Notes: generated from the letters alone by a model not told the origin. Positions 15,340-26,462 are shown, numbered from the stretch's first letter. The stretch: DNA of 38,769 nucleotides from Burkholderiales bacterium (GCA_016790695.1 JAEUOS010000057.1:1-38769), one strand, 5' to 3'. Numbers and translations are program-made.

Positions 15340-15348
15340 ATTATCACA
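15340..15348 (-). promoter_or_regulatory. Extended -10 promoter for the methyltransferase-rnhA operon
   Basis: On the minus strand TGTGATAAT (TG-N-GATAAT, 5 of 6 to the sigma-70 -10 with the TG extension) lies in the AT-rich divergent region before mltD. An AT-rich stretch lies upstream but no clear -35, as expected of extended -10 promoters. The predicted transcript start is near 15333. Confidence 0.55.
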
Positions 15349-15408
15349 TGCGGCGTCGAAAAAAATAAAATTATTCTTCAAAATCAATCGATTGGAAAAT
15401 TTCCCTGA

Positions 15409-15437
15409 TTGACAGCACGAGGCGCGGCCGCTACCAT
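15409..15437 (+). promoter_or_regulatory. Strong sigma-70 promoter of mltD
   Basis: TTGACA (perfect -35, 15409-15414), a 17-base spacer, then TACCAT (15432-15437, 4 of 6). An AT-rich tract from 15355 to 15405 lies directly upstream and could act as an UP element. The transcript would start near 15444, about 25 bases before the mltD ATG, which carries AGGAGGAG. Confidence 0.7.
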
Positions 15438-15468
15438 CCGGGCGATACCAAGATCGAGGAGGAGTCGC

Positions 15469-16998
15469 ATGCGCCGACTGCCGTGGCTGCATCGACTTTG
15501 CATGGGCCTGCTCCCCGTGCTGCTGGCTGCCTGCGGCAGCGCGCCGGTGATGCAGGCGGATCCGCTGGCGCGGTCCGAGAGCATCGCGCCGGTGCCCGCG
15601 CCCCCCGCAGCGCGCCCGGCGGCCGAGGTCACCCCGGAGGAAGTCCTGCAGGAACAGATCGGCAACGTCGATCTGCGTGCGCGCCAGGCGCAGGACCTGT
15701 GGCAGCGCATGCGCAACGGCTTCGCCATCCCGGAACTGGCCTCCGCGGCGGTCCAGGAACGCACCGGCTGGTACGCGGCGCGGCCGGAATACCTGCGGCG
15801 CAGTTTCGAGCGGGCCCGCCCGTTCCTGTTCCACATCGTCGAGGAAATCGAAAAGCGCGGCATGCCGACCGAACTCGCGCTGCTGCCGCTGGTCGAGTCC
15901 GCCTACAACCCGCGCGCGGTGTCGCCCGCGCAGGCGGCCGGCATGTGGCAGTTCATCCCGTCGACCGGCAAGCTGTACAACCTGCAGCAGGACTGGTGGC
16001 GCGACGATCGGCGCGACATCGTCGCCTCCACCACCGCGGCGCTCGACTACCTGCAGAAGCTCCACGGCATGTTCCAGGACTGGCACCTCGCGCTCGCCGC
16101 CTACAACTGGGGCGAGGGCGCGGTGTCGCGCGCGATCGAGAAGGCGCGCGCCAAGGGCGAACCGACCGACTACGCGAACCTGCGCATGCCGGCCGAGACC
16201 GCGGGCTACGTGCCGAAGCTGCAGGCGATCAAGAACATCGTCATGCGCCCCGAGCTCTTCGGACTCGCGCTGCCCGAGGTGCCGAACGCCCCCTACATCG
16301 CGACCATCACCAAGACGCGCGACATCGACGTCAAGATGGCCGCCAAGCTGGCCGAGATGCCGGTCGACGAGTTCGTCGCCCTCAATCCGTCGCACAACCG
16401 GCCCGTGATCCCGGGGGCCAACCGCCCGACCCTGGTGCTGCCGGCCGACAAGGTGGAGACGTTTCGGCAGAACCTCGAGTCGCACCAGGACAAGCCGCTG
16501 TCGAGCTGGCAGGCCTACCTGCTGAAGGCCGGCGAGACCCTGGACCGGGTCGCCGCGCGCTTCGGCATCGAATTGTCGGCACTGAAGGCGATCAACGGGC
16601 TGGCCGGCCGGACCCGTGTCGGCGCCGGCCAGACCCTGCTGGTGCCGCGCCAGGACAGCGCCCCGGGGAACGCGCTGCCCGCCAGGATCGAGCGTCCGGC
16701 GGCCGAGCCCGAGGTGCGCACCGTGCGCGCGACCCACGTGGTGCAGAAGGGCGAGACCCTGATGGCGGTGGCGCGCAAGTTCCGTCTCCCGGTCGCCGAG
16801 ATCAAGCGCTCGAACAAGCTGAGCGGCGACAGCGTGCGCCCCGGCCAGCGCCTGATCATCGAGACGACCGCGGTGGTGCAGAAGCCGGGCACCCGCGGCG
16901 CCGTCCTCGCCAAGGCCGGCAAGCCCGGGAAGGCGGGCAAGGCCAAGCTCGCCGCCAAGGGCAAGGCGCGCAAGCCGGTCCGCCTGGCGCGCCGCTAG
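15469..16998 (+). CDS. mltD: Membrane-bound lytic murein transglycosylase D (lipoprotein)
   Basis: 509 residues from ATG 15469, with AGGAGGAG before it. A lipoprotein signal ends in the lipobox LLAAC (lipidated Cys22). The SLT-type catalytic domain spans ~110-230, with the catalytic Glu143 in LVESAYNPRAVSPAQAAGMWQFIPSTG. Two LysM peptidoglycan-binding domains follow: one at about 352-405 (KAGETLDRVAARFGIELSALKAIN) and one at about 425-470 (QKGETLMAVARKFRLPVAEIKRSN). The tail is Lys/Ala-rich and basic. It cleaves the MurNAc-GlcNAc bond of peptidoglycan to form 1,6-anhydromuropeptides at the outer-membrane inner face. Transcribed divergently from the methyltransferase-rnhA pair. Confidence 0.96.
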   Translation: MRRLPWLHRLCMGLLPVLLAACGSAPVMQADPLARSESIAPVPAPPAARPAAEVTPEEVLQEQIGNVDLRARQAQDLWQRMRNGFAIPELASAAVQERTGWYAARPEYLRRSFERARPFLFHIVEEIEKRGMPTELALLPLVESAYNPRAVSPAQAAGMWQFIPSTGKLYNLQQDWWRDDRRDIVASTTAALDYLQKLHGMFQDWHLALAAYNWGEGAVSRAIEKARAKGEPTDYANLRMPAETAGYVPKLQAIKNIVMRPELFGLALPEVPNAPYIATITKTRDIDVKMAAKLAEMPVDEFVALNPSHNRPVIPGANRPTLVLPADKVETFRQNLESHQDKPLSSWQAYLLKAGETLDRVAARFGIELSALKAINGLAGRTRVGAGQTLLVPRQDSAPGNALPARIERPAAEPEVRTVRATHVVQKGETLMAVARKFRLPVAEIKRSNKLSGDSVRPGQRLIIETTAVVQKPGTRGAVLAKAGKPGKAGKAKLAAKGKARKPVRLARR

Positions 16999-17014
16999 GC
17001 GCCGCCGCCGCGCG

Positions 17015-17923
17015 TCAGCCCGCGCGCAGCTGCGCGCGCAACTGCGCGCCCACCTCGGGCCGCGCCGCGAACGGGTCCGGCGGGTTGCGGGTCTCGACGA
17101 TCGCGCGCATCCGCGTCTCGACGTTGCCCAGCGCGTGCGGATGCGAATAGATGTAGAACTGCCGCCGGGCGATCGCCTCGAAGGTCAGGGCGGCCACTTC
17201 GGCCGCCGACACCTTGCCCGAGGTCACCGCCTTCTGGCCCATCTCGCGCGCGATGCGCTGGGATGCGGTCATCTCGGCGCCGTGGGCGAGCGCGTCGGGC
17301 CGGTTGCGCTCCGACTGGAAGATGCCGGTCGGCACGAAGTACGGGCACAGCACCGAGCACGACACCTGCTCGGTGACCAGGTGCAGGTCCTGGTACAGGG
17401 TTTCGGTCAGCGCGACCACCGCATGCTTGGTGGTGTTGTAGACGCCCATGTTGGGCGGGGTCAGGAGGCCCGCCATCGACGCGGTGTTGACGACGTGGCC
17501 GACGAACGCGGGGTCGCGGCGCGCCGCCGCCAGCATCAGGGGCGTGAAAATGCGCACGCCGTGGATCACGCCCCACAGATTGACGCCGATGGTCCACTCC
17601 CAGTCGGCCTGCGTGTTTTCCCAGATCAGGCCGCCGGTGCCGCCGACACCGGCGTTGTTGAACACCAGCGCCGGCGCGCCGAAGCGCGCCATGGTCGCGT
17701 CCGCGAGCGCCTGCACCTCCGGCGCGCGCGACACGTCGGTACGCATCGTGAGCACCCGCGCGCCCTTCGCCTCCAGCTCGGCCCGGACCCGGTCGAGGGC
17801 GTCCGCCTGGACATCGGCGATCACGACATTCATGTCCTGCGCGTGCGCGAGGAGCGCGAATTCGCGGCCGAAGCCGCTGCCGCCGCCGGTGATGACCGCG
17901 GTCCTGCCTGCCAAGCTGAACAT
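17015..17923 (-). CDS. SDR-family NAD(P)-dependent oxidoreductase
   Basis: 302 residues from ATG 17923, with GGAGGAG upstream. Cofactor motif is TGGGSGFGREFA (TGxxxGxG), then NNAG (FNNAGVGG), the catalytic Ser in NTASMAGLL, and YNTTKHA (Tyr-x-x-x-Lys). The C-terminal ~60 residues (SHPHALGNVETRMRAIVETRNPPDPFA) extend beyond the classical 250-residue SDR and are typical of a subgroup found beside class II aldolase-like and acyl-CoA genes. It is the last gene of the minus-strand beta-oxidation run. The substrate is probably a hydroxyacyl or alcohol intermediate; the exact reaction is unknown. Confidence 0.9.
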   Translation of the reverse strand: MFSLAGRTAVITGGGSGFGREFALLAHAQDMNVVIADVQADALDRVRAELEAKGARVLTMRTDVSRAPEVQALADATMARFGAPALVFNNAGVGGTGGLIWENTQADWEWTIGVNLWGVIHGVRIFTPLMLAAARRDPAFVGHVVNTASMAGLLTPPNMGVYNTTKHAVVALTETLYQDLHLVTEQVSCSVLCPYFVPTGIFQSERNRPDALAHGAEMTASQRIAREMGQKAVTSGKVSAAEVAALTFEAIARRQFYIYSHPHALGNVETRMRAIVETRNPPDPFAARPEVGAQLRAQLRAG

Positions 17924-17936
17924 CGTCTCTCCTCCG

Positions 17937-17962
17937 GGCGCCGCACCGGCCGGCGCGGCGCC
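17937..17962 (-). other. GC-rich stem-loop between aldolase and SDR genes
   Basis: An 8-bp perfect stem (ggcgccgc/gcggcgcc) with a 10-base GC-rich loop lies 50 bases past the aldolase-like stop and just before the SDR ribosome site. No T-tract follows, so it may be an mRNA-processing or stabilising element within the operon rather than a terminator. Confidence 0.35.
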
Positions 17963-18012
17963 GCTGCATGTCTGATGACCCGGGGCGCGCCGGGCGCCCC
18001 GCCGTCGCGCGC

Positions 18013-18840
18013 CTAGTCCAGGAAGCCGGGCGCCTCGGCGACGAGCCTGTCGTAGAGCAGGTTGAACGAGAACCAGCCCGCGAACGGCGTGCCGACCACG
18101 CCGTAGGCCTGGCGGCACGACGCCTCCGGCACCAGCCGCAGCGGCTGCCCGTGCGCCGCCGCCTCGGCCATCAGCTGCACCTGGCAGTTGCGCTCCATCG
18201 ACAGGTACCACCACGCCGCCTCGTCGACGCTGCCGCCGACGGTGAGCAGGCCGTGGTTGCGCAGGATCGCCGCCTTGCACGACCCGAGCGCGCTCGCGAT
18301 GCGCGCGCCCTCGTCGAGCTCGAGCACCACGCCGCCATAGTCGTCGTAGACGACATGATCGTCGTAGAACGCGCACGCGTCCTGGCTGATCATCGCCAGC
18401 GGCCGGCCCAGCGCCGAGAACGCCCGGCCGTAGACGCCGTGGGTGTGCGCGGCCGCGACCACGTCGGGCCGCGCCTGATGGATGCGCGAATGGATCGCGA
18501 AGGCCGCGCGATTGACCGGATGGTCACCCTCGACGACGTTGCCCGCGTGGTCGACGCGGATCAGGTTGGACACCTTGACGCGCGAGAAATGGACCCCGAA
18601 CGGATTGAGCCAGAAGGTCTCGGGGTGCTCCGGGTCGCGCACGGTGATGTGGCCGGCCGCGCCCTCGCCCAGGCCCCACTGCCCGAAGATGCGGAACGCC
18701 GCTGCCAGGCGCTGCTTGCGGTGCAGCCGCTCCTCGGACAGGCTGGTGAAGCGCGGCGGCGACGGCATGTTGGTCTGCAGGCGGGCGACCTCCGGCGCCA
18801 TGCCGTCGGCGTTGAGTCGGATCCTGTCGGGTGCGTTCAT
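18013..18840 (-). CDS. Class II aldolase/adducin-family protein
   Basis: 275 residues. The metal-binding triad of class II aldolases is visible: AHTHGVYG (His132, His134) and NHGLLTVGG (His196). The acidic residue that acts in fuculose-phosphate aldolase is less clear. Enzymes of this branch, which lack a phosphate-binding loop and start with a short disordered N-terminus, are found in degradation operons with unknown substrates. Some are decarboxylases or aldolases of hydroxy-acids. It lies between the MDR reductase and the SDR gene in the beta-oxidation operon. Upstream, the gap to the MDR gene contains a 24-base tandem repeat. Confidence 0.88.
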   Translation of the reverse strand: MNAPDRIRLNADGMAPEVARLQTNMPSPPRFTSLSEERLHRKQRLAAAFRIFGQWGLGEGAAGHITVRDPEHPETFWLNPFGVHFSRVKVSNLIRVDHAGNVVEGDHPVNRAAFAIHSRIHQARPDVVAAAHTHGVYGRAFSALGRPLAMISQDACAFYDDHVVYDDYGGVVLELDEGARIASALGSCKAAILRNHGLLTVGGSVDEAAWWYLSMERNCQVQLMAEAAAHGQPLRLVPEASCRQAYGVVGTPFAGWFSFNLLYDRLVAEAPGFLD

Positions 18841-18870
18841 GGCGTTCTCCCTGGGGTTGCCGCGCCGGCG

Positions 18871-18918
18871 GGCGCGATGTGAGGCGCGCCAGCCGGCGCG
18901 ATGTGAGGCGCGCCAGCC
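18871..18918. repeat. 24-bp tandem repeat in the operon gap
   Basis: Two perfect adjacent 24-base units (18871-18894 and 18895-18918, beginning ggcgcgatgtgaggcg), plus a 7-base start of a third. They fill half the 96-base space between the MDR and aldolase genes. Each unit holds ggcgcgcc, so the transcript may fold. It may vary in copy number between strains. Confidence 0.75.
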
Positions 18919-18936
18919 GGCGCGACGCGACTGAGA

Positions 18937-19938
18937 CTAGAGGCGGACGATCTGCTTGCCGAAGTTGCCGCCCTTGAGCATGGCGAGAAAGGCCGCGGGC
19001 GCGTTCTCCAGGCCCTCCGCCGCCGACTCGCGGTACTTGAGCCGGCCCGCGAGCACCAGATCGGCCAGCTCGCGGTGGGCCTGCGGCCAGAGCTCGAGGT
19101 GATCGGAGATGATGAAGCCCTGGATCCGCAGCTTGTTCACCAGCACCGAACGGAAGTTCTGGATCGGCATCGGCGTGCCGTTGTAGCCGGAGATCAGTCC
19201 GCACACCGCGATGCGTCCGAACGGGTTCATGCGCGCGAGCAGGGTGTCGAAGATCTCGCCGCCGACGTTCTCGAACACGCGGTCGATGCCGCCGGGCGCG
19301 GCGGCGCCGAGCGCGTCCTTCCAGCCCGCGGCCTTGTAGTCGACGCAGGCGTCGAACCCGAGCTCGCGCACCGCGTAGTCGCACTTGGCGGCGCCGCCGG
19401 CGATGCCTACCACGCGCGCGCCGTGCGCCTTCGCGAGCTGGCCGACGATGCTGCCGACCGCACCGGTGGCCGCGGTGACGGCGACGGTCTGGCCGGCGGC
19501 CGGCTCGAGGATCTTCATCGTGCCGTACCACGCGGTCGCGCCCGGCATGCCGAGCAGCCCGACGTAGTACGACAGCGGCACCCGCGCCGCGTCGACCTTC
19601 ACGATCGCCCGGGCGTCGACGATCGCATGGGTCTGCCAGCCGAGCCCGAACTTGGCCGCGAACTTGTCGCCCGGCCGGAATGCCGGATCGTTCGACTCCA
19701 GCACCTCGCCCGCGGTGGCGCCGATCATGACCGCATCGAGCGGCTGCGGCTGCGCATAGGACTTCGCGTCGTCCATGCGGCCGCGCATGTAGGGATCGAG
19801 CGAGAGCACCTCGTTGCGTACCAGCACCTGTCCCGGGCCCGGGGCGCCGAGCGGCTGCTCGACCAGTGCGAAGCAGTCGGCCGTCGGCTCGCCGCGCGGG
19901 CGCCGGACCAGATGGATCTGGCGGTTGATCAAGGCCAT
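18937..19938 (-). CDS. NADP-dependent zinc-free MDR oxidoreductase (CurA/leukotriene-B4-dehydrogenase type)
   Basis: 333 residues, ATG 19938 with AAGGAG upstream. It lacks the zinc cysteines of alcohol dehydrogenases and carries the LTB4DH/CurA pattern: N-terminal LVRRPRGEPTADCFALVE, DPYMRGRM near residue 50, and the Rossmann motif AATGAVGSIVGQLAK near residue 155. These enzymes reduce the carbon-carbon double bond of enones (2-alkenals, enoyl compounds) with NADPH. In this operon it probably reduces an unsaturated acyl or ketone intermediate. The gap to the upstream thioesterase is only 19 bases. Confidence 0.92.
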   Translation of the reverse strand: MALINRQIHLVRRPRGEPTADCFALVEQPLGAPGPGQVLVRNEVLSLDPYMRGRMDDAKSYAQPQPLDAVMIGATAGEVLESNDPAFRPGDKFAAKFGLGWQTHAIVDARAIVKVDAARVPLSYYVGLLGMPGATAWYGTMKILEPAAGQTVAVTAATGAVGSIVGQLAKAHGARVVGIAGGAAKCDYAVRELGFDACVDYKAAGWKDALGAAAPGGIDRVFENVGGEIFDTLLARMNPFGRIAVCGLISGYNGTPMPIQNFRSVLVNKLRIQGFIISDHLELWPQAHRELADLVLAGRLKYRESAAEGLENAPAAFLAMLKGGNFGKQIVRL

Positions 19939-19957
19939 GCGGAATGCTCCTTTCGAT

Positions 19958-20434
19958 TCATGCGTCGCCCACCGGGCGCTTCGCCGAGTTGGCGAAATTC
20001 TTGAACATGAAGGTGCCGATCGCGCGCGCCACCAGGCTGTCGTCGCCGGCGTTGCGCACCTCGCCCTCGCAGCGCCACAGGCCGGTGCCGCGCGCGACGA
20101 CCCGGCCCAGCGCGATCTGCCGGCCGCGGCCGGGGGCGATGAAGTTGATGCTCATGTCGACGGTCACGCCGGACAGGTTGAGCGGATCGTAGCCGCGGCC
20201 GGCGACCGCCATGCAGATGTCGAGCAGCGTCATCACCACCCCGCCGTGCGCAGCGCCCCACGAATTGCAGTGCTCGGGCTTGAGGTCGAGCGACAGGCGC
20301 GACGCGCCGGGCGCCATGTGCTCGATGACCACGCCGAGTCCCGCCGCGAACGGCACGTGGCGCAGCGACAGCGGGTCGCGCGCGCCGCCTGCCCCCGCGC
20401 CTGTTTCCGGCGTGTCGGCCACGGTCGTCCTCAC
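19958..20434 (-). CDS. PaaI-family hotdog thioesterase
   Basis: 158 residues if the GTG at 20434 is used; it overlaps the upstream SDR stop (GTGA, 4 bases). A second GTG at 20422 has AGGA five bases upstream and is an equal candidate. The hotdog motif is NSWGAAHGGVVMTLLDICMAVAGRG, with HGG and the conserved Asp in the helix (LLDI). Then comes VTVDMSINFIAPGRGRQI, typical of PaaI strands. It hydrolyses short or aromatic acyl-CoA, releasing CoA from dead-end intermediates. It is embedded in the beta-oxidation operon. Confidence 0.9.
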   Translation of the reverse strand: MRTTVADTPETGAGAGGARDPLSLRHVPFAAGLGVVIEHMAPGASRLSLDLKPEHCNSWGAAHGGVVMTLLDICMAVAGRGYDPLNLSGVTVDMSINFIAPGRGRQIALGRVVARGTGLWRCEGEVRNAGDDSLVARAIGTFMFKNFANSAKRPVGDA

Positions 20435-21207
20435 ACCACGATCGCGCCGCCGTCCACCACCAGGCACTGCCCGGTGATGTGGCCGCCGGCATCGGACGCG
20501 AACAGCACGGCCGCGCCCTTGAGGTCCTCATCGCCGCCCAGCTTGCCCAGCGGCGTCATCTCGATGAAGTACTTCTCGTGACTGGCCAGCGTCGCGCGCG
20601 TCATCTTCGACGGGAAGAAGCCCGGGCAGATGGCGTTGACGGTGATGTTGTACTTGCCCCACTCGGCGGCCAGCGCGCGCGTGAAGTTGACCAGCCCGCC
20701 CTTGGTCGTGTTGTAGGCGATCGTCCCCTCCATCTGCGGCGGGTTCGCGCCCAGCCCCGCCACCGAGGCGATGTTGACGATGCGCCCGTACCGGCGCGGG
20801 ATCATCGACGCCCTGCCGGCGGCCTGGCACAGCAGGAAATTGCCGGTGAGGTTGAGGTTGACCAGCTTCTGCCAGGCCTCGAGCGGATGGTCCTCGGCGT
20901 TCGCGCCCCAGGTGGCGCCGGCGTTGTTGACCAGGATGTCGATGCGGCCGTGCCGCGCCATCACCGCCTCGACGACCGCCGCCGGGACCTCGGGCTTGCC
21001 GAGATCGGAGGGAATCATCTGCACGTCGGCGCCCGCGCGCGCCAGGCGGTCGCGCGCCTCCTCGAGTTCGCCGGCCTTGCGCGCGGTGATCGCCAGGGCG
21101 GCGCCCTGCTCGGCGAGCGCCTCGGCGATCTGCAGGCCGAGGCCGCGCGATGCGCCGGTGACGACGGCGACGCGCCCCGAGAGATCCAGCAGTTTCTTCA
21201 GACTCAT
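20431..21207 (-). CDS. SDR-family oxidoreductase (3-oxoacyl/3-hydroxyacyl reductase type)
   Basis: 258 residues, ATG 21207 with AGGAGG six bases upstream. Motifs: TGASRGLGLQIA (cofactor), VNNAGATWG, the catalytic Ser in NIASVAGLG, YNTTKGGLVNFTRAL (Tyr-x-x-x-Lys), and ICPGFFPSKM. This full-length classical SDR matches glucose/3-oxoacyl-ACP reductase-like enzymes. In context it probably interconverts 3-hydroxyacyl and 3-oxoacyl (or branched alcohol/ketone) intermediates using NAD(P)H. It lies ten bases after the acyl-CoA dehydrogenase stop and overlaps the thioesterase start, so the operon is tightly coupled. Confidence 0.92.
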   Translation of the reverse strand: MSLKKLLDLSGRVAVVTGASRGLGLQIAEALAEQGAALAITARKAGELEEARDRLARAGADVQMIPSDLGKPEVPAAVVEAVMARHGRIDILVNNAGATWGANAEDHPLEAWQKLVNLNLTGNFLLCQAAGRASMIPRRYGRIVNIASVAGLGANPPQMEGTIAYNTTKGGLVNFTRALAAEWGKYNITVNAICPGFFPSKMTRATLASHEKYFIEMTPLGKLGGDEDLKGAAVLFASDAGGHITGQCLVVDGGAIVV

Positions 21208-21217
21208 CGATGTCCTC

Positions 21218-23038
21218 CTAGAACCAGTCGTCGCGCATGTCCAGCGTGGTGGTGTCGAGCGCGTCGAGCAGGTCGCACCACGCCGCCGTCTTCGGCAGCT
21301 CCCAGCGGAAGAAGAAGGCCGCCGCCGCCAGCTTGCCGCGATAGAACGCCTCCTCGCCCGGCGCGCCCGCCCCGTCCGCCAGGCGACGCGCCGCGACCGT
21401 CGCGGCACGCAGCCAGACCCAGGCGACCACGACGTGGCCGAATGCCTCGAGGTAGGCCGCCGCGTTGGCGAGCATGCGGTCGGGATCGCCGGCCGCGTGC
21501 AGCTTCTGGGTGGTGAGGCCGATGCGCGCGGTCGCCTCGCCCAGCGCGCGCGCCCAGTGCACCGTCTCGCGCAGCGCGCCGGCCTCGCGGCAGGCCTTCT
21601 CGATCTCCCGGCCGAGGAGCCTGAGGGCGGCGCCGTCCTTCTGCGCGACCTTGCGCCCGAGCAGGTCGATCGCCTGGATGCCGTGGGTGCCCTCGTGGAT
21701 CGGGTTCAGCCGCTGGTCGCGGTAGAACTGCTCGACCGGGTAGTCGCGCGTGTAGCCGTAGCCGCCGTGCACCTGGATCGCCAGGCTGTTGCCTTCCTGG
21801 CACCACTGCGAGGGCCACGACTTGGCGACCGGCGTGAGCAGTTCGAGCAGCAGCCCCGCCTCCTCGCGCGCGGCCGCCGACTCCGCGCCGCGCTCATCGT
21901 CGACCAGGCGCGCGCAGTACAGGTTGAGCGCCAGCGCGCCCTCCGCATAGGCCTTCTGCGCCAGCAGCATGCGGCGCACGTCGGCATGCTCGATGATCGG
22001 CACCTGCGGGCTCGCCGGATCCTTGGCGCGCGGGTGACGCCCCTGCGGCCGGCCGCGCGCGTAGTCGAGCGCATGCAGGTAGGCGGTGTAGCCGAGCATC
22101 GTGGCGCCCAGGCCGACGCCGATGCGCGCCTCGTTCATCATGTGGAACATGCAGGCGAGGCCGCGGTGGAGCTCGCCGACCAGGCCGCCGACCGCGCCGG
22201 CGCGGCCGCCGGGACGGAACCTGCCTTCGCCGAAGTTGAGCAGCGTGTTGACGGTGCCGCGGTACCCCATCTTGTGGTTGAGTCCGGCGAGGACCACGTC
22301 GTTGCGCTCGCCGATCCCGCCATCGGCGCGCGCCAGGTACTTCGGCACCACGAACAGCGAGATGCCCTTGACGCCGGCCGGCGCGCCGGGGGTGCGCGCG
22401 AGCACCAGATGGACGATGTTCTCCGACAGCTCGTGGTCGCCCGCCGAGATCCACATCTTGTTCCCGGTGAGCCGGTAGGTGCCGTCGTCCTGCGGCACCG
22501 CCAGCGTGCGGATGTCGGACAGCGACGAGCCGGCCTGCGGCTCGGACAGGCACATGGTGCCGAACCAGCGCCCGGCCAGCATCGGCCGGACGTAGGTGTC
22601 GATCTGCGCCGCCGATCCGTGCGCCAGCAGCAGGTTGGCGCTGCCGATGGTGAGGAAGGGGTAGCTCGCCGTGCCGACGTTGGCGGCGTTGAAGAACGCG
22701 AAGCAGGCCTTGGCCACCGCCAGCGGCAGCTGCATGCCGCCGTACTCGGCGTCGTGCTCGGCGGCCATCAGGCCCGCCGCGACGAACGCCTCGAGCGCAG
22801 CGCCGACCTGCGGAATGATCGAGACGCGCTCGCCGTCGAAGGTCGGCTCGTTCTCGTCGCCGGCGCGGTTGTGCGGCGCGAAGTGGTCGCGCGCGATGCG
22901 CTCGGCGACGTCGAGCGCGGCATCGAAGGTCTCGCGCGAGTGCTCGGCGTAGCGCGGCCGGCGCGTCAGCGTCTCGACGTCGAGCAGCTCGTAGAGGACG
23001 AACGCGAGGTCGCGCCGCGACACCAGTTTCGAATCCAT
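21218..23038 (-). CDS. Acyl-CoA dehydrogenase with C-terminal extension (about 600-residue type)
   Basis: 606 residues from ATG 23038; upstream codons in frame to 23152 cannot be domain. Three acyl-CoA dehydrogenase regions are visible: the helical N-domain, the middle beta-domain (FGTMCLSEPQAGSSLSDIRT, GNKMWISAGDHEL), and the C-domain (LNHKMGYRGTVNTLLNFGEG, VHGGYGYTRDYPVEQFYRDQRLNPIHEGTHGIQAIDLLGRK, with the catalytic Glu in HEGT). The extra ~120-residue C-terminal helical domain is typical of the long group (DmdC-like or medium/long-chain enzymes). It oxidises acyl-CoA to trans-2-enoyl-CoA, passing electrons to ETF. Chain preference is unknown. Confidence 0.94.
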   Translation of the reverse strand: MDSKLVSRRDLAFVLYELLDVETLTRRPRYAEHSRETFDAALDVAERIARDHFAPHNRAGDENEPTFDGERVSIIPQVGAALEAFVAAGLMAAEHDAEYGGMQLPLAVAKACFAFFNAANVGTASYPFLTIGSANLLLAHGSAAQIDTYVRPMLAGRWFGTMCLSEPQAGSSLSDIRTLAVPQDDGTYRLTGNKMWISAGDHELSENIVHLVLARTPGAPAGVKGISLFVVPKYLARADGGIGERNDVVLAGLNHKMGYRGTVNTLLNFGEGRFRPGGRAGAVGGLVGELHRGLACMFHMMNEARIGVGLGATMLGYTAYLHALDYARGRPQGRHPRAKDPASPQVPIIEHADVRRMLLAQKAYAEGALALNLYCARLVDDERGAESAAAREEAGLLLELLTPVAKSWPSQWCQEGNSLAIQVHGGYGYTRDYPVEQFYRDQRLNPIHEGTHGIQAIDLLGRKVAQKDGAALRLLGREIEKACREAGALRETVHWARALGEATARIGLTTQKLHAAGDPDRMLANAAAYLEAFGHVVVAWVWLRAATVAARRLADGAGAPGEEAFYRGKLAAAAFFFRWELPKTAAWCDLLDALDTTTLDMRDDWF

Positions 23039-23087
23039 GCCCTCGACCCGGGGGCGTCCGACGCGCGCCCCGGGGCTCCCGTGCCGG

Positions 23088-24266
23088 TCAGGCGATCTCG
23101 AACAGGCCGGCCGCGCCCATGCCGCCGCCGATGCACATGGTGACGACCGCATACTTCACGCCGCGGCGCTTGCCCTCGATGAGCGCGTGGCCGACCAGGC
23201 GCGAGCCGGTGACGCCGTACGGATGGCCGACCGCGATCGAGCCGCCGTTGACGTTGAGGCGCTCGTCGGGAATGCCGAGCTTGTCGCGGCAGTAGATCAC
23301 CTGCACCGCGAAGGCCTCGTTGAGCTCCCACAGGCCGATGTCGCCGACCGACAGGCCGGCCTTCTCGAGCAGGCGCGGGATGGCGAACACCGGGCCGATG
23401 CCCATCTCGTCGGGCTCGCAGCCGGCGACCGCGAAGCCGCGGTAGATGCCGAGCGGCTTCAGGCCGCGCTTCTCGGCGAGCTTCGCGTTCATCACCACGC
23501 AGGCCGAGGCGCCGTCGGAGAACTGGCTCGCGTTGCCGGCGGCGATCACGCCGCCCTCGATCGCCGGCTTGATCTGCGAGACGCCCTCGTAGGTGGTGTC
23601 GGCGCGGATGCCCTCGTCGCGGTCGAGCACGACCTCCTTGACGGTCTCGACGCCCGTCTGCTTGTCCACCACCTTGGTCTTGACCTTGATCGGGACGATC
23701 TCGTCGCGCGTCCTGCCGGCATCGCGCGCGGCGGCGGCCTTGACCTGGCTCGCCACACCGTAGCGGTCCTGCACATCGCGCGGGATGCCGTAGCGCTTGG
23801 CCACCTGCTCGGCCGTCTGCAGCATGCTCCAGTAGATCTCCGGCTTCTTCGCCACCAGGTTCTCGTCGCGGTACATGTGCTTGTTCATCTCGTTCTGCAC
23901 GCACGAGATCGACTCGACGCCGCCGGCGACGAAGACGTCCGCCTCGCCGGCGATGATCCGCTGCGAGGCCAGCGCGATGGTCTGCAGCCCGGAGGAGCAG
24001 AACCGGTTGACGGTGGCGCCGGAGACCGTGACCGGGCAACCGGCCATCAGCGCGATCTGGCGCGCGATGTTGCCGCCGGTGGCGCCTTCGGGATTGGCGC
24101 ACCCCATCAGGACGTCGTAGACCTCGGCGGGGTCGACCTTGGCGCGCTCGAGCGCGGCGCGGACGACCGCGCCGCCCATGGTCGCGCCGTGGGTCATGTT
24201 GAGGGCGCCCTTCCAGGACTTGGCCAGCCCGGTGCGTGCGGTGGATACAACGACGGCGTCGGTCAT
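23088..24266 (-). CDS. Acetyl-CoA acyltransferase (3-ketothiolase)
   Basis: 392 residues from ATG 24266, with GAGGAG six bases upstream. The thiolase catalytic set is complete: nucleophile Cys90 ([13 protein letters not shown]), His348 in [15 protein letters not shown], and Cys378 in [15 protein letters not shown]. Substrate-loop and tetramer regions are typical of FadA-like degradative thiolases. It cleaves 3-ketoacyl-CoA with CoA to acetyl-CoA and a shortened acyl-CoA. The gene directly follows the FadB-type gene (17-base gap), the normal partner for the beta-oxidation complex. Confidence 0.95.
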   Translation of the reverse strand: MTDAVVVSTARTGLAKSWKGALNMTHGATMGGAVVRAALERAKVDPAEVYDVLMGCANPEGATGGNIARQIALMAGCPVTVSGATVNRFCSSGLQTIALASQRIIAGEADVFVAGGVESISCVQNEMNKHMYRDENLVAKKPEIYWSMLQTAEQVAKRYGIPRDVQDRYGVASQVKAAAARDAGRTRDEIVPIKVKTKVVDKQTGVETVKEVVLDRDEGIRADTTYEGVSQIKPAIEGGVIAAGNASQFSDGASACVVMNAKLAEKRGLKPLGIYRGFAVAGCEPDEMGIGPVFAIPRLLEKAGLSVGDIGLWELNEAFAVQVIYCRDKLGIPDERLNVNGGSIAVGHPYGVTGSRLVGHALIEGKRRGVKYAVVTMCIGGGMGAAGLFEIA

Positions 24267-24283
24267 TCGAGTCTCCTCGGTGG

Positions 24284-26368
<2,085 letters not shown>

Positions 26369-26462
26369 GCTGTCTCCATCGTTTCAGGCGCGCGCCATCC
26401 TAGAGCGCGTCGCGGCGCCGCGCTACTCGGATTTGCCGCTGTGCAGCACCGCCGGGGCGCTG

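Noticed and set aside
15340..15420. AT-rich island as a sign of recent transfer
   Set aside because: It is short, lies between divergent housekeeping genes and coincides with two promoters, so promoter function explains it.
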